From Gammaproteobacteria bacterium (GTDB taxonomy: Bacteria > Pseudomonadota > Gammaproteobacteria > Steroidobacterales > Rariloculaceae): a stretch of DNA of 64,000 nucleotides. The notes under the pieces are model-generated. The model did no database searches, had not been told where the DNA came from, and saw only the letters and a program-made list of their open reading frames with translations. The DNA lies in the NCBI GenBank assembly GCA_036381015.1, contig DASVDR010000015.1, forward strand, positions 80,675 through 144,674, written 5' to 3'. The position numbers and the translations under genes are program-made. Below are positions 25,036 to 34,084 of this stretch, one piece after another (position 1 is the stretch's first letter; every line of letters starts with the position of its first letter).

Positions 25036-27477
25036 GTGACATTCGACGCGAGCCCGCGCCGAGCCGCGGGATTCCTGCTGTGCGCGCTTTCGCCGGCCGC
25101 GGCGCTCGCGGACACGCTCGTCGTTCCGACCGACTTCGGCACGATCCAGGAGGCGATCGACGAAGCCGAGGACAACGACACGATCGTCGTCGAGCCCGGA
25201 ACCTACACGGAGAACATCGAGCTTCGCAGCGGGATCGACGTGACCGGCCGGGAAACGGCGCGGACGATCCTGTCCCCGGATGACGACACGCTGCCGACCG
25301 TGACGATCAACGGCGTCACGGCCGCGCGCTTTTCGAACTTCACGCTGACCGACTCGAGCGTCGGCGTCTCGATCACGGCCAGCAACGCGATCGACGTGAC
25401 GAACGTCGTGTTCGACCGCGTGAGCGACACCGGCGTGCTGGCCGACGACTCCTCGGTCGAGCTCGCCAACGACGTCTTCTTCGACAACGAAGTCGCCGTG
25501 AGCCGGGCCGGCGTCGACGTCGAGATCGTCTCGAGCATCTTCGCCGGCAACGGCACCGCGATCGCCAACGTGCTCTCGCTCGCCGACCCGTTCGAGGGCG
25601 TGCGCACGAGCTGCTACTTCGAGAACGAGGAGTCGCCGAGCGACGTCGACGGCACGGGCGGCAGCGGCGCGGAGTTCGGCGATCCGCAGTTCGTGGATCC
25701 CGCGGCGCTCGATTTCCACCTGCAGGAAGGATCGGCCTGCATCGACATCGGCCGGGGCACCGACGCGATCGACGGCACGGTGGCGGACGCGGGCGCGTAC
25801 GGCGGCTCGTTCGCCGACCCGTTCCCGTTCCCGGTGCCGGAGCCCGCGCTCGAGGCCGTGACCGGGGACGATCCGGCGATGCCCGGGATCGAGGTGACCT
25901 GGGAGCCGAACTTGAGCCATCGCGTGACGAGCTCGACGAATCCCGGCGGGTACCGCGTGTACTACAAGCAGGGCGCCGCGCCCGAGGACAACCTTCCCGA
26001 GGAGTACGACGGCGACGACGCCGCGGCCGGACCGTCCCCGATCGACGCCGGCGACGTCACGAGCTTCACGCTCGAAGGGGTGAGCGCGGAAGTCGACGCG
26101 CCGCTCGCGCCGCGGCTCTCGTCCGCGGAAGGGCGCAATGCAGCGATCGTCGTCGCCTGGGAGCCGGTGGAGGGGGCGACGGGGTACCGCGTGCACTACG
26201 GGCGCGACGACGTCGCCGAGAACGCCGTGGACGTCGGCGACGTGACGTCGCACACGATCACGGGCCTCGAGAACGGCGTGACTTACCGCGTCGCGGTCAG
26301 CGCGCTCGATCAGGCGATCTATCACGTCGCGGTTTCGGTCCTCGACAACTCGCAGGCACGGCACGAGAGCGTGCTGTCGCCGCCGGCGTCGATCGCGCTC
26401 GGCGAGCCGGCCGAGAGCCCGCTGTCGCAGGTGCTGACCGCGACGCCGGGCGAGATCGCGCCGACGCCGGACCTGCCGGACGAGGACGCGTGCTTCATTG
26501 CCACAGCGGCATTCGGCGCCGAATGGACCGCCGAGGTCGAGGCGCTGCGCGCGTTCCGCGACCGCTTTCTGCTCCCGCATGCGGCCGGGCGCTGGCTCGT
26601 CGCGCGGTACTACGCGTTGAGCCCGCCGGCCGCGCGCTTCCTCGACTCGCACGCGGCGTTGAAGCCCTTCGTGCGCGCGGCGCTGCTGCCGCTCGTCGGG
26701 GCGGCGCTCGTGCTGCTCGGTGCTTCGCCGGGGTCGGCCGCGGCGTTGCTGGGCCTCGCCGCGGCGTGGATCGCCGCACGCCGGCGCAGCCGGCGCGCCG
26801 GCCGCGCCGCGCTGTGGCTCGCGGCCCTCTCGCTCGTCGCGTTCAGCGCATCGGCGCAGGAGCCGCCGTCGGGCCCGCGGTGGATGTACTCGCTGAAGGG
26901 CGGCTTCATGTATCCTGACATCGACGAGTTCGAGACGTTCTACGGCGACGATCGCGACGGCGTCTTCGCGGTCTCGGGAGGGTACCGGTTCCGCGACTGG
27001 CTCGAAGCCGGCGTCGGCATCGGCTATTTGAGCGAGCGCGGCGACGGCCTCACCCCGGACGGCGCGCGCGTTCCGGACGCCGTCAAGCTCGAGCTTCTGC
27101 CCGTGCACTTCTTCGCCGGATTCGCGCTCCCGGATCCGGACCGCCGTCTCGTGCCGTACGCGGAGGTCGGCGCCGGGTGGACTTTCTATCGGGAGGCGAT
27201 CGAGCTTCAGCCCGATCGCGACGGCAAGAGCGAGCTCGGCACGTTCGCCCGCCTGGGCGTGCGGTGGCGCTTCGCCTCCGAAGGCAGGCGCATGCCGTCC
27301 GGCGAGCCCTCGATCGATATCTTCTCGCACAGCTACGTGTTTCTCGAAGCCGAGCACGTCGCGACGGAAGCCGACGGCATCGAGCTCGGCGGCACGAGCT
27401 GGCTCCTCGGCGTGCGCTTCGAGCTCGAGCTCGGGCCGCGGCGGGATCGCGGCGAACGCGCTTTCGGCGCGCCGTAG
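25036..27477 (+). CDS. Beta-helix/Fn3/CFI-box protein fused to outer-membrane beta-barrel
   Basis: An 813-residue protein. A signal peptide (1-25, GTG start with GAGGA five bases upstream) precedes a right-handed beta-helix (about 30-235, starting FGTIQEAIDEAEDNDTIVVEPG, with DFHLQEGSACIDIG near its end) and two fibronectin-III-like modules (about 270-450). Next comes a CFI-box C-terminal domain beginning CFIATAAFGAEW at residue 486 with its amphipathic helix (LRAFRDRFLLP) and TM helices (about 545-580) ending in an Arg-rich stop. A second hydrophobic, signal-like stretch follows (about 588-608, ending SASAQ) and then a roughly 205-residue outer-membrane barrel (MYSLKGGFMYPDID, LLGVRFELELG). 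CFI-box domains normally end the protein. The junction has no start codon, so a genuine fusion is favoured. Confidence 0.8.
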   Translation: MTFDASPRRAAGFLLCALSPAAALADTLVVPTDFGTIQEAIDEAEDNDTIVVEPGTYTENIELRSGIDVTGRETARTILSPDDDTLPTVTINGVTAARFSNFTLTDSSVGVSITASNAIDVTNVVFDRVSDTGVLADDSSVELANDVFFDNEVAVSRAGVDVEIVSSIFAGNGTAIANVLSLADPFEGVRTSCYFENEESPSDVDGTGGSGAEFGDPQFVDPAALDFHLQEGSACIDIGRGTDAIDGTVADAGAYGGSFADPFPFPVPEPALEAVTGDDPAMPGIEVTWEPNLSHRVTSSTNPGGYRVYYKQGAAPEDNLPEEYDGDDAAAGPSPIDAGDVTSFTLEGVSAEVDAPLAPRLSSAEGRNAAIVVAWEPVEGATGYRVHYGRDDVAENAVDVGDVTSHTITGLENGVTYRVAVSALDQAIYHVAVSVLDNSQARHESVLSPPASIALGEPAESPLSQVLTATPGEIAPTPDLPDEDACFIATAAFGAEWTAEVEALRAFRDRFLLPHAAGRWLVARYYALSPPAARFLDSHAALKPFVRAALLPLVGAALVLLGASPGSAAALLGLAAAWIAARRRSRRAGRAALWLAALSLVAFSASAQEPPSGPRWMYSLKGGFMYPDIDEFETFYGDDRDGVFAVSGGYRFRDWLEAGVGIGYLSERGDGLTPDGARVPDAVKLELLPVHFFAGFALPDPDRRLVPYAEVGAGWTFYREAIELQPDRDGKSELGTFARLGVRWRFASEGRRMPSGEPSIDIFSHSYVFLEAEHVATEADGIELGGTSWLLGVRFELELGPRRDRGERAFGAP

Positions 27478-27480
27478 GGC

Positions 27481-30400
27481 TCAGCCGGGCAGCGCGACCC
27501 GCACGATGCCGCCGCCGACGGGGAAGTGGATCCAGCAGCTCGCGACTTTCCGCCCGGCCGCCTCGAGCGCGCTCCGGTAGGCGGCGAGCTGCCCGGAGTG
27601 CCCGGCGGCTTCGGTCGGCCATTCCACGCGCGGGCGCGGCGAGGACTTGTGATCGATGACGATCCAGCCGGCATCGGTCTCGACGAGCACGTCGATCGCG
27701 CCCCGCACGACGCAGCCGTCGTCGAGGCGGTGCACGATCGGGCATTCGACGAGCACCTGCCGCGCGCCGAGCCGGTCGACGAACGCGCGCAGCCGGCGCG
27801 CCGCGGCCACCGCGTCGTCCGCTCCGACGAACGCGGCGACGCCGAAGCCCTCGAGCAGGGCACGCGCGCGCTCGACGGCGTCCGGGCGGCCCGGGTTGAT
27901 CAGCTCGGCGGCGATCACGGCGTGCAGGCCCGTGCCGATCGCCGTCATGTCGTCGCCGAAAAGGCGAATGCGCGCACCGAGCTCGACCGTCTCGACGGCG
28001 GCGGCGCCGGCCACCTCCGCGGCCTGCGACGGCAGCACGCGCTCGCGCCGCCGCTCGGCGAGGGGCGCGCGCTCGGGCAGGCGGCGCGGCGCGAACGGCT
28101 CGGGCGCCGCGCCCTCGATGTCGCCGCCGACGACGGTCGCGCGCGTCGCGATCGTGCGCCCCGCGCCGAGCACGAGCGCATCGCCTTCGGGCAGCACGGA
28201 CGGCCCGCCGAACGCGTGCAGCCAGGCCTCCGCGCTCGGGTCTCGCGCCGGCGTCGCGAGCACGAGCGCGTCGCGGGCGCGCGTGAGCCCCACGTAGGCG
28301 AGGCGGCGGTTCTCGCGCTCGTCCTTCTCGAGGCAGGCCCGTCCTTCCGCGGAGTCGCGAATCGCGTCGAGGATCGGCACGCCGTTCGTGCGCGGGCCGA
28401 AAATGCGCGGCCAATAGCGGACGAAGCGATCCTCGAGCGGGCGCTCCGGGTCGAACGGCGCGTCGCCGCGCTCGATCCGCACGTCCCAGAGCCCCGGCGG
28501 CCAGCAGTAGTGCAAATCCGCGGCGACGACGACCGGCCATTCGAGGCCCTTGGCCCTGTGGTACGTGAGCACGTGCACCGCGTCGCCGGTCGTCACGACC
28601 GGCTGGAGATCGAGCTCCGGCGAGCGCGGGTGCTCGAGCCAGAATAGAAAGCCGGTCAACGTCGCGGCGAGATGCTGCGCGTCGCAATGGCGCTCGTACT
28701 GCACGGCGAGGTTCAGCAGCGCGTCCAGGTTCTTCTGCCGCTGCGCGGCCTTGATCGCGCTCGGGCCCCACGCCGTCACGACTTCGCGCAGGCCGACCGA
28801 GTTCAGCACGCGCGCGACGATCTCGACCGGCGATTGCGTGCCGGTCTTCTCGCGCAGCGCCGCGAGCTTCGCGACGATCGGGTGCGTGTCCTCGGCCCAC
28901 GCGTAGCCGTCCTCGCCGGCGGCCACGCGGCGCAGCCGGTCGGCGAGCCACGTCTCGGGCTCGACGCAGTCGCTCATCGCGACGATCTCGGCCGTCGCGA
29001 GCGTATCCGTCGGATCGTTCAGCCGGCGCAGCGCCGCCTTCGCGAGACAGATCTCGGGGACCGCGAGGAGGCCCGACAGCGTCATCTTCATCGGCACGTG
29101 CGCGGCGCGCAGCGCCTTCGCGATCGCCTCGACGTTGTCGTTGCTCGCGGCGAGCACGGCGACGTCGCCCCAGCGCAGCGGGCGCGTCTCGCCCGTCTCC
29201 GGATCCTCGATCCGATAGCCCGTCCGCACGAGATCGGCGACGCCGCGCGCGATCGCGTCGACTCGCTCGCCGCCCCGGCCGTCGATCGTCCAGCGCAGCA
29301 CGGCCGGCTCCCGCGTCGCGTCCGTGCGCTTCGCCGCGAGCTTCACCTGCGCGGCCTCGAGCTCGCCGTCGAATGCCTGCACGAAGACTTGGTTGACGTA
29401 CTCGACGAGCGGCGGGCGCGAGCGCCACGAGTGCTCGAGGACGTCGGCGCGCCCGCCGCGGGCGATCAGCGCGTCGAGCGTGTCGCGCACGAGCTCGGGG
29501 TCGCAGCCGCGGAAGCCGTAGATCGCCTGCTTCACGTCGCCGACGAAGACGACCTCGTCGGCGAGCGTCGCGAGCTTCATGAAGATCGCGAGTTGCATCG
29601 GGTTCGTGTCTTGAAACTCGTCGACGAGCAGCAGCTCGAGCTCGTCGTCGAGGCGGGCGCGGATCTCGGGGAGGTCGAGCGCGCGCAGCAGCTCCTGCTC
29701 CATGTCGCCGAAGTCGATGAGCCCGCGCTCCTTCTTGATCGACTGAAAGCGCTCGAGCGCGGCCGCCGCGATCGCATAGCCGCGCTCGAGGTATGTGCGC
29801 ACGTCGGCCTGGAACCGCGGATGCTTCTCGTAGACGGCCGCGGCCTCACGCACGGTCGCCGCGATGTCGTCGCTCTTTTTCGTGGCGCCGCGGTTCGCGA
29901 GGCTGATCCAGAGCGGCCACGGCACGGGCGGCCGGCGGAGCCGGTAGATCGCGGCCTTCAGCCCGTCGTGATACTTGCGCGTGCCGACGGTCGTGTCGTG
30001 CTCGAGATCGATCGCATCGAGGGCGCGCGAGACGGTTTCCACGAGCCACGCGTCCCAGTCGCCGGAGACGGGCGGCGGGAAATGCGCGAGCAGCTCGTCC
30101 GCGCAGCGCCGGCCCATCGCGACGAGCGCGTCGGGCGCGATGTCGTTCTCGCGGGCCCGGTCGGCGATCTGCTTCACGTCCCCGCGCCAGTCGTCGATGC
30201 CGAGCCGGTACGCGACGCCGTTCATCGTTCGCACGGCGTCGGGATCGGGCGCGAGCGCGTCGTCGAGCGCCTCGTTGAAGAAGTCCGTGCAGTCCTCGAG
30301 GCTCGCGACGCGCAGCTCCGGCGAGAGGCCGAGCTCGAACGCGAAGCGCGCGAGCAGGCGCTCGCAGACGCTGTGCACGGTGCCGATCAACGACTGCGCC

Positions 30401-30621
30401 GTCTGCTCGGCGAGCGCGATGCGCCCGGTTCGAATGAGGCGCTCGCGCACGCGCTCGCGGAGCTCGGCCGCGGCCTTCACGGTGAACGTCGTCGCGATCA
30501 CGCCGCTCGGCGCACGGCCGTCGCGGACGAGGGCGTTCTCGAGCTCCTCGGTCAGCCGGTACGTCTTGCCGCTGCCGGCGCCGGCGCTGATGAAGCGGAC
30601 GTGAGCGAAACGGCCGCTCAC
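27481..30621 (-). CDS. AddA-like UvrD/RecB family helicase-nuclease
   Basis: A 1046-residue SF1A helicase with nuclease. Walker A GAGSGKT at 14-20, ATTFTVKAAAELRERV (Ia), VDEFQDTNPMQ (II), VGDVKQAIYGFRG (III), VLTYHRAKGLEWPVV (V) and YVGLTRARDALVL (VI). The C-terminal 150 residues are a PD-(D/E)XK nuclease with VRGAIDVLVE and VIDHKSS. Shape and partner identify it as the AddA-type subunit of a double-strand-break resection complex. Its ATG overlaps the stop of the AddB-like gene (ATGA, 30618-30621), so the two are translationally coupled. Shorter than E. coli RecB and without RecC/RecD nearby. Confidence 0.9.
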   Translation of the reverse strand: MSGRFAHVRFISAGAGSGKTYRLTEELENALVRDGRAPSGVIATTFTVKAAAELRERVRERLIRTGRIALAEQTAQSLIGTVHSVCERLLARFAFELGLSPELRVASLEDCTDFFNEALDDALAPDPDAVRTMNGVAYRLGIDDWRGDVKQIADRARENDIAPDALVAMGRRCADELLAHFPPPVSGDWDAWLVETVSRALDAIDLEHDTTVGTRKYHDGLKAAIYRLRRPPVPWPLWISLANRGATKKSDDIAATVREAAAVYEKHPRFQADVRTYLERGYAIAAAALERFQSIKKERGLIDFGDMEQELLRALDLPEIRARLDDELELLLVDEFQDTNPMQLAIFMKLATLADEVVFVGDVKQAIYGFRGCDPELVRDTLDALIARGGRADVLEHSWRSRPPLVEYVNQVFVQAFDGELEAAQVKLAAKRTDATREPAVLRWTIDGRGGERVDAIARGVADLVRTGYRIEDPETGETRPLRWGDVAVLAASNDNVEAIAKALRAAHVPMKMTLSGLLAVPEICLAKAALRRLNDPTDTLATAEIVAMSDCVEPETWLADRLRRVAAGEDGYAWAEDTHPIVAKLAALREKTGTQSPVEIVARVLNSVGLREVVTAWGPSAIKAAQRQKNLDALLNLAVQYERHCDAQHLAATLTGFLFWLEHPRSPELDLQPVVTTGDAVHVLTYHRAKGLEWPVVVAADLHYCWPPGLWDVRIERGDAPFDPERPLEDRFVRYWPRIFGPRTNGVPILDAIRDSAEGRACLEKDERENRRLAYVGLTRARDALVLATPARDPSAEAWLHAFGGPSVLPEGDALVLGAGRTIATRATVVGGDIEGAAPEPFAPRRLPERAPLAERRRERVLPSQAAEVAGAAAVETVELGARIRLFGDDMTAIGTGLHAVIAAELINPGRPDAVERARALLEGFGVAAFVGADDAVAAARRLRAFVDRLGARQVLVECPIVHRLDDGCVVRGAIDVLVETDAGWIVIDHKSSPRPRVEWPTEAAGHSGQLAAYRSALEAAGRKVASCWIHFPVGGGIVRVALPG

Positions 30622-33434
30622 TCGCCCGGCTCCCAGCCCGTGAGCCGCGCGAACTCGTCGTAGCCGTCGGGCTCCGCCTCGTGCGTCGCGAGCGCGCCTT
30701 CGGGCGGCGCCGACGCGTCGTCCGGCTCGGTGCCCGCCGCGTTCACCTCGATCGCGCCGCGCTCGAGCTGCGCGCGCCGCCAGTCACAGGTCGCCGCGAG
30801 GCGCATCCATACCTGCTCGATGCTCTCGGGCGCTTCGGCCGGATACGGCACGGCCGACGGGAACACGCGCGTGTCGCGGGCCACGACGTCGCCGCTGCGG
30901 ACGATGAAATACGCCTGCTCCGGCCAGCGTCCCACGGCGCCGTCGGTCTTGCGCATGTACGCATAGGTCGCGAGCTGGAGCGCGCGGTTCTCGGCGAGCT
31001 CGCGGCCGCGGCGCTCGAGATTGCTCCATTTCACATCGAGGACGATCTCGCGGCCGCGGCGGTCCGTGAGCAGCAGGTCGATCGCGCCGCAGAGCCGCGC
31101 GTCGCCGCCGGCGGCGGGCAGCGCGACGTCGAGCCATTGCTCGGCCGCGGCGCGCGCGACGCCCGCCTCGACGAGGTGGCGCAGCAGCGCGAGAAGCGCG
31201 TCCTCGAGCGTCGTGACCACCTGCTCGCGCGTGACGCCCATGCCGCGGCCGTCGAGCACGGCGCCTTCCTGCGCGATGATCCGGGGAAGCGTCCGGCCGA
31301 TCCAGAGTCGAACGCGGCTCTCCTCGTCCGCGGAAAGCGCGGGCGGCAGCTCCGGAAAAGCGTCGAAGTACGACTCGAAGAGCCGGTGCGCGAGATTGCC
31401 GTAAAGGAGCGGGCCGCTCGCGAGGCTCGCCGCCCGCCCCGGCGCGAGACGCGCGGCGTAGCGCAGCACCCATTGATGCGGGTGGTACGCGAGCTTGCTC
31501 AAGCTCGAGTAGGACTCGGCGTCGCGTCTCGGAATCGGGCAGCCGGGCGGAAGGTGCCACCAGCGGCGCTTGCCGGGCAGCGGCTTCACCTCGAGCGCCT
31601 CGGTCTCGACGCCGATCGCGGGAATCGCGGGCCCGCGCGCGCCGCCGAGCAGAATGTCCTCGATCCGCACCTCGTTGAAGCCGCGCGCGAGGCTCGTGAG
31701 CCGGCTCCAGATCGGGTGGTGACCTTCGTCGCGGTCGTGCACCGCGAGAATCAGCTGCGAGCGGGCGTTCAGGATCGGCCGCAGCCACTCGCGCGTCCGC
31801 GCGCGAATCGTCTCCTCGGGCGCGGGCAGCGCCACGCCGTGCGCGGCGAGCTCGTCGAGCTCGGCCCGCGACCACGGGTAGCCGACGCGGGCCGGCGTCG
31901 GCGCGAGGTCCCACCAGATCACGGTCGGCCACGTCGCGGTGATCGCGGCCGGGTCCGTGGCCGCGCGCACGTGCCCGGCCTCGGCGAACGTCGCCGGATC
32001 GGGCGAATGCCCGGCGACCTCGTCGACGAGGCGCTCGAGCTCGAGCCGCGGTATCCGGCGGACGCCCCGCGCCGCCCGGCTCGCGAGCGCCGCGATCAGC
32101 GCTTCGCTCTGCGCGTGCGCGGCGGCATAGAGATCCGCCTCGCCGCCGCTTGCCGCCCCGAGCCTTCGGGCGAGCCATGTGGCGCAGCGCTGCGTGCGCT
32201 CGACGAGCACGCCGATCGGCGCGCCCTCGGACGGCGCGAACCGCTCGCATGCGAGCCAGTACCGGATGTCGGCCATCAGCCGATCGATCCGCTCCGCGGC
32301 GGCCTCGCCGAAGTCCGCTTCGAGCTGAACCCAGGCGCCGGCGGGGCCGTCCTGACGTGCTTCTGCGGGCGCGGCGGGCGCCGGCGCATTCGCCCGCCGC
32401 TCCCGCTCCGCGATTTTCTCGAGCGCCTCCTGCCACGCGCGCCCGCCGACGCCCGGCGCGCCGGCCACGGCCGCCGCGAGCGCCGAGCGCACGCGCCTCG
32501 GCAACGGTCCCACCGGATGCAGCAGGAACTCGAGCAGCAGCTCGGCGTCGACGGGCCGCCAGACGAGCCCGAGGCAGAGCTTCAGCACCTGCGTCACCGC
32601 GCGGAAGCGCGAGTAGTGCTGAAACCCCGCGCGCGGCAGCCCGACGCGCTCGAGCGCGTTGTCGACGATGATGCCGTCGCGCTCGGCGATCACGACCGTC
32701 TCGTCCGGCGCCTTCGTCTTGCGGAGATACTCGCCGAGCGCTTGCGCGGAGAGATCGCGGGAGACGCCGCGAACGACGACGAGGCTCGAATCGCCCGCGA
32801 GCTCGATCGGCTCCGGAGCGCCGCCGTCCCCGGAAGCTTCGACGGCGAGGAGCGCTTGCTGGATCGCGAAGAGATCGGTGCCTTCGGCCGCGTTCGCGCG
32901 CAGGGCGACGCCGGGCGCGGTTTGGCAGTCGAAGTGCGCGAGCACGCGCCGCCAGGCCGCGGGCATCGACTCCGGCTCGTCGTGCAGCACGACGCGGCGC
33001 ACCTGCGTGACGAGGCCGCCGTCGAGCGCGGCGGCGATGCGCCGGAGGCGCTGGCCCGGCGTCGGCGGCACGCGCTCTCGGGCGAGCCGCTCGACGTCGG
33101 CCAAGTCGCCGAGGCGCCGTGAGACCGAACTGTCGAAGCGGCCGTCCCAGCCCGCCTCGTACCACTCGGCGCGCCACTGCAAGAGCGTGCTCGCGACGCC
33201 GATCGGATCGACCGCGAACGAGCGGTGATAGAAGCGCGCCGGCCCGTCCAGATCCTCGAGGCATGCGCGATACGCGAGGAGCGCTTCGGCCGGGCGGGCC
33301 GCGGCGGGCGGCAGCCCGAGCTGCTGCTCGAGCACGTCGAGCCATCGCGCGGGCCCGAGAGCGACCTCGCCGGCCGCCGTGACCGGAGCGGCCGGCTGCA
33401 TGCCGTCGAGACGAAGTCCGAAGTGCACGATCAT
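30618..33434 (-). CDS. AddB-like PD-(D/E)XK nuclease
   Basis: A 938-residue protein whose N-terminal part has an inactivated helicase-like layout and whose C-terminal 250 residues form a PDDEXK_1 nuclease: SLSKLAYHPHQWVLRYAARL, GNLAHRLFESYF, LCGAIDLLL and IVLDVKWS, then ALQLATYAYM. The cysteine that starts the iron-sulfur cluster in classic AddB (CPF-type position) is replaced here by HPH, and no Cys-x2-Cys set follows, so the cluster is absent. It is the upstream partner of the AddA-like gene (4-base overlap) and 70 bases downstream of a small membrane protein gene. Confidence 0.85.
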   Translation of the reverse strand: MIVHFGLRLDGMQPAAPVTAAGEVALGPARWLDVLEQQLGLPPAAARPAEALLAYRACLEDLDGPARFYHRSFAVDPIGVASTLLQWRAEWYEAGWDGRFDSSVSRRLGDLADVERLARERVPPTPGQRLRRIAAALDGGLVTQVRRVVLHDEPESMPAAWRRVLAHFDCQTAPGVALRANAAEGTDLFAIQQALLAVEASGDGGAPEPIELAGDSSLVVVRGVSRDLSAQALGEYLRKTKAPDETVVIAERDGIIVDNALERVGLPRAGFQHYSRFRAVTQVLKLCLGLVWRPVDAELLLEFLLHPVGPLPRRVRSALAAAVAGAPGVGGRAWQEALEKIAERERRANAPAPAAPAEARQDGPAGAWVQLEADFGEAAAERIDRLMADIRYWLACERFAPSEGAPIGVLVERTQRCATWLARRLGAASGGEADLYAAAHAQSEALIAALASRAARGVRRIPRLELERLVDEVAGHSPDPATFAEAGHVRAATDPAAITATWPTVIWWDLAPTPARVGYPWSRAELDELAAHGVALPAPEETIRARTREWLRPILNARSQLILAVHDRDEGHHPIWSRLTSLARGFNEVRIEDILLGGARGPAIPAIGVETEALEVKPLPGKRRWWHLPPGCPIPRRDAESYSSLSKLAYHPHQWVLRYAARLAPGRAASLASGPLLYGNLAHRLFESYFDAFPELPPALSADEESRVRLWIGRTLPRIIAQEGAVLDGRGMGVTREQVVTTLEDALLALLRHLVEAGVARAAAEQWLDVALPAAGGDARLCGAIDLLLTDRRGREIVLDVKWSNLERRGRELAENRALQLATYAYMRKTDGAVGRWPEQAYFIVRSGDVVARDTRVFPSAVPYPAEAPESIEQVWMRLAATCDWRRAQLERGAIEVNAAGTEPDDASAPPEGALATHEAEPDGYDEFARLTGWEPGE

Positions 33435-33504
33435 CGCGGCCCTCGAATGCCGAGCGGCGATCGCCGATGTGGCCGCGCCGCCGGGCAGGCCCTCGTCGAC
33501 GTGC

Positions 33505-33819
33505 TCACCGCTTGTCGTGACGCAATCGCGTCGCCGCCGACAACGCCGCGCCTGCGCGCGACAGCTCCGGATTGCGCTCGATCTCGTAGCGGATCAGTCG
33601 CTCGGCCATTTCCTCGTCGCCGTGACAGAGCCGCAGCAAAGCGGCTTCGTGATCCCAGGGGCGATACGCGTCGCGCGCGAGCCGTAGCCACGACGTCGGG
33701 CGCGGCCCGCGAGCGCCGCGTCCTCCGGTGCGCCGCCGCCGAAGCACGATCGCAAGCACGATGCCCGCGATGATGACCCAGATCAGCGGGTCGAGGCGGT
33801 CGACGAAGCTCGAAAGCAT
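33505..33819 (-). CDS. Small membrane protein upstream of AddAB-like genes
   Basis: A 104-residue protein with one TM helix (IWVIIAGIVLAIVL, about residues 12-27), a basic stop-transfer (RRRRTGGRG) and a cytoplasmic helical domain ending LLRLCHGDEEMAERLIRYEIERNPELSRAGAAL. The last part resembles a short conserved segment seen in several gammaproteobacterial small proteins of unknown function. Same strand as the helicase-nuclease pair and 70 bases upstream, so possibly in the same transcription unit. Confidence 0.6.
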   Translation of the reverse strand: MLSSFVDRLDPLIWVIIAGIVLAIVLRRRRTGGRGARGPRPTSWLRLARDAYRPWDHEAALLRLCHGDEEMAERLIRYEIERNPELSRAGAALSAATRLRHDKR

Positions 33820-34084
33820 GGCGGGGCGGGCGCTGGCGGAATCGGAAGGGCAAGCTAAGAGAAGTTGCCGCGGTCGTCAAATGACCGGGTCGCGGCGGAA
33901 ACGACTCGTTCGTCGTGCGAGAGCCGGGCCGAGACTATCGTGCGCGATATTGCGCCGACGAGCCGCCAGAGCTGCCGGTCGGCGGTGTCGATTTCTCCGG
34001 CACAGGCACTAGAATGCGCGCACGGGCCGCGCCGCCGCTCGGCGGCCGCGTGCCCCACGAATCGAGCCGAAGATCGCGCGTGCA

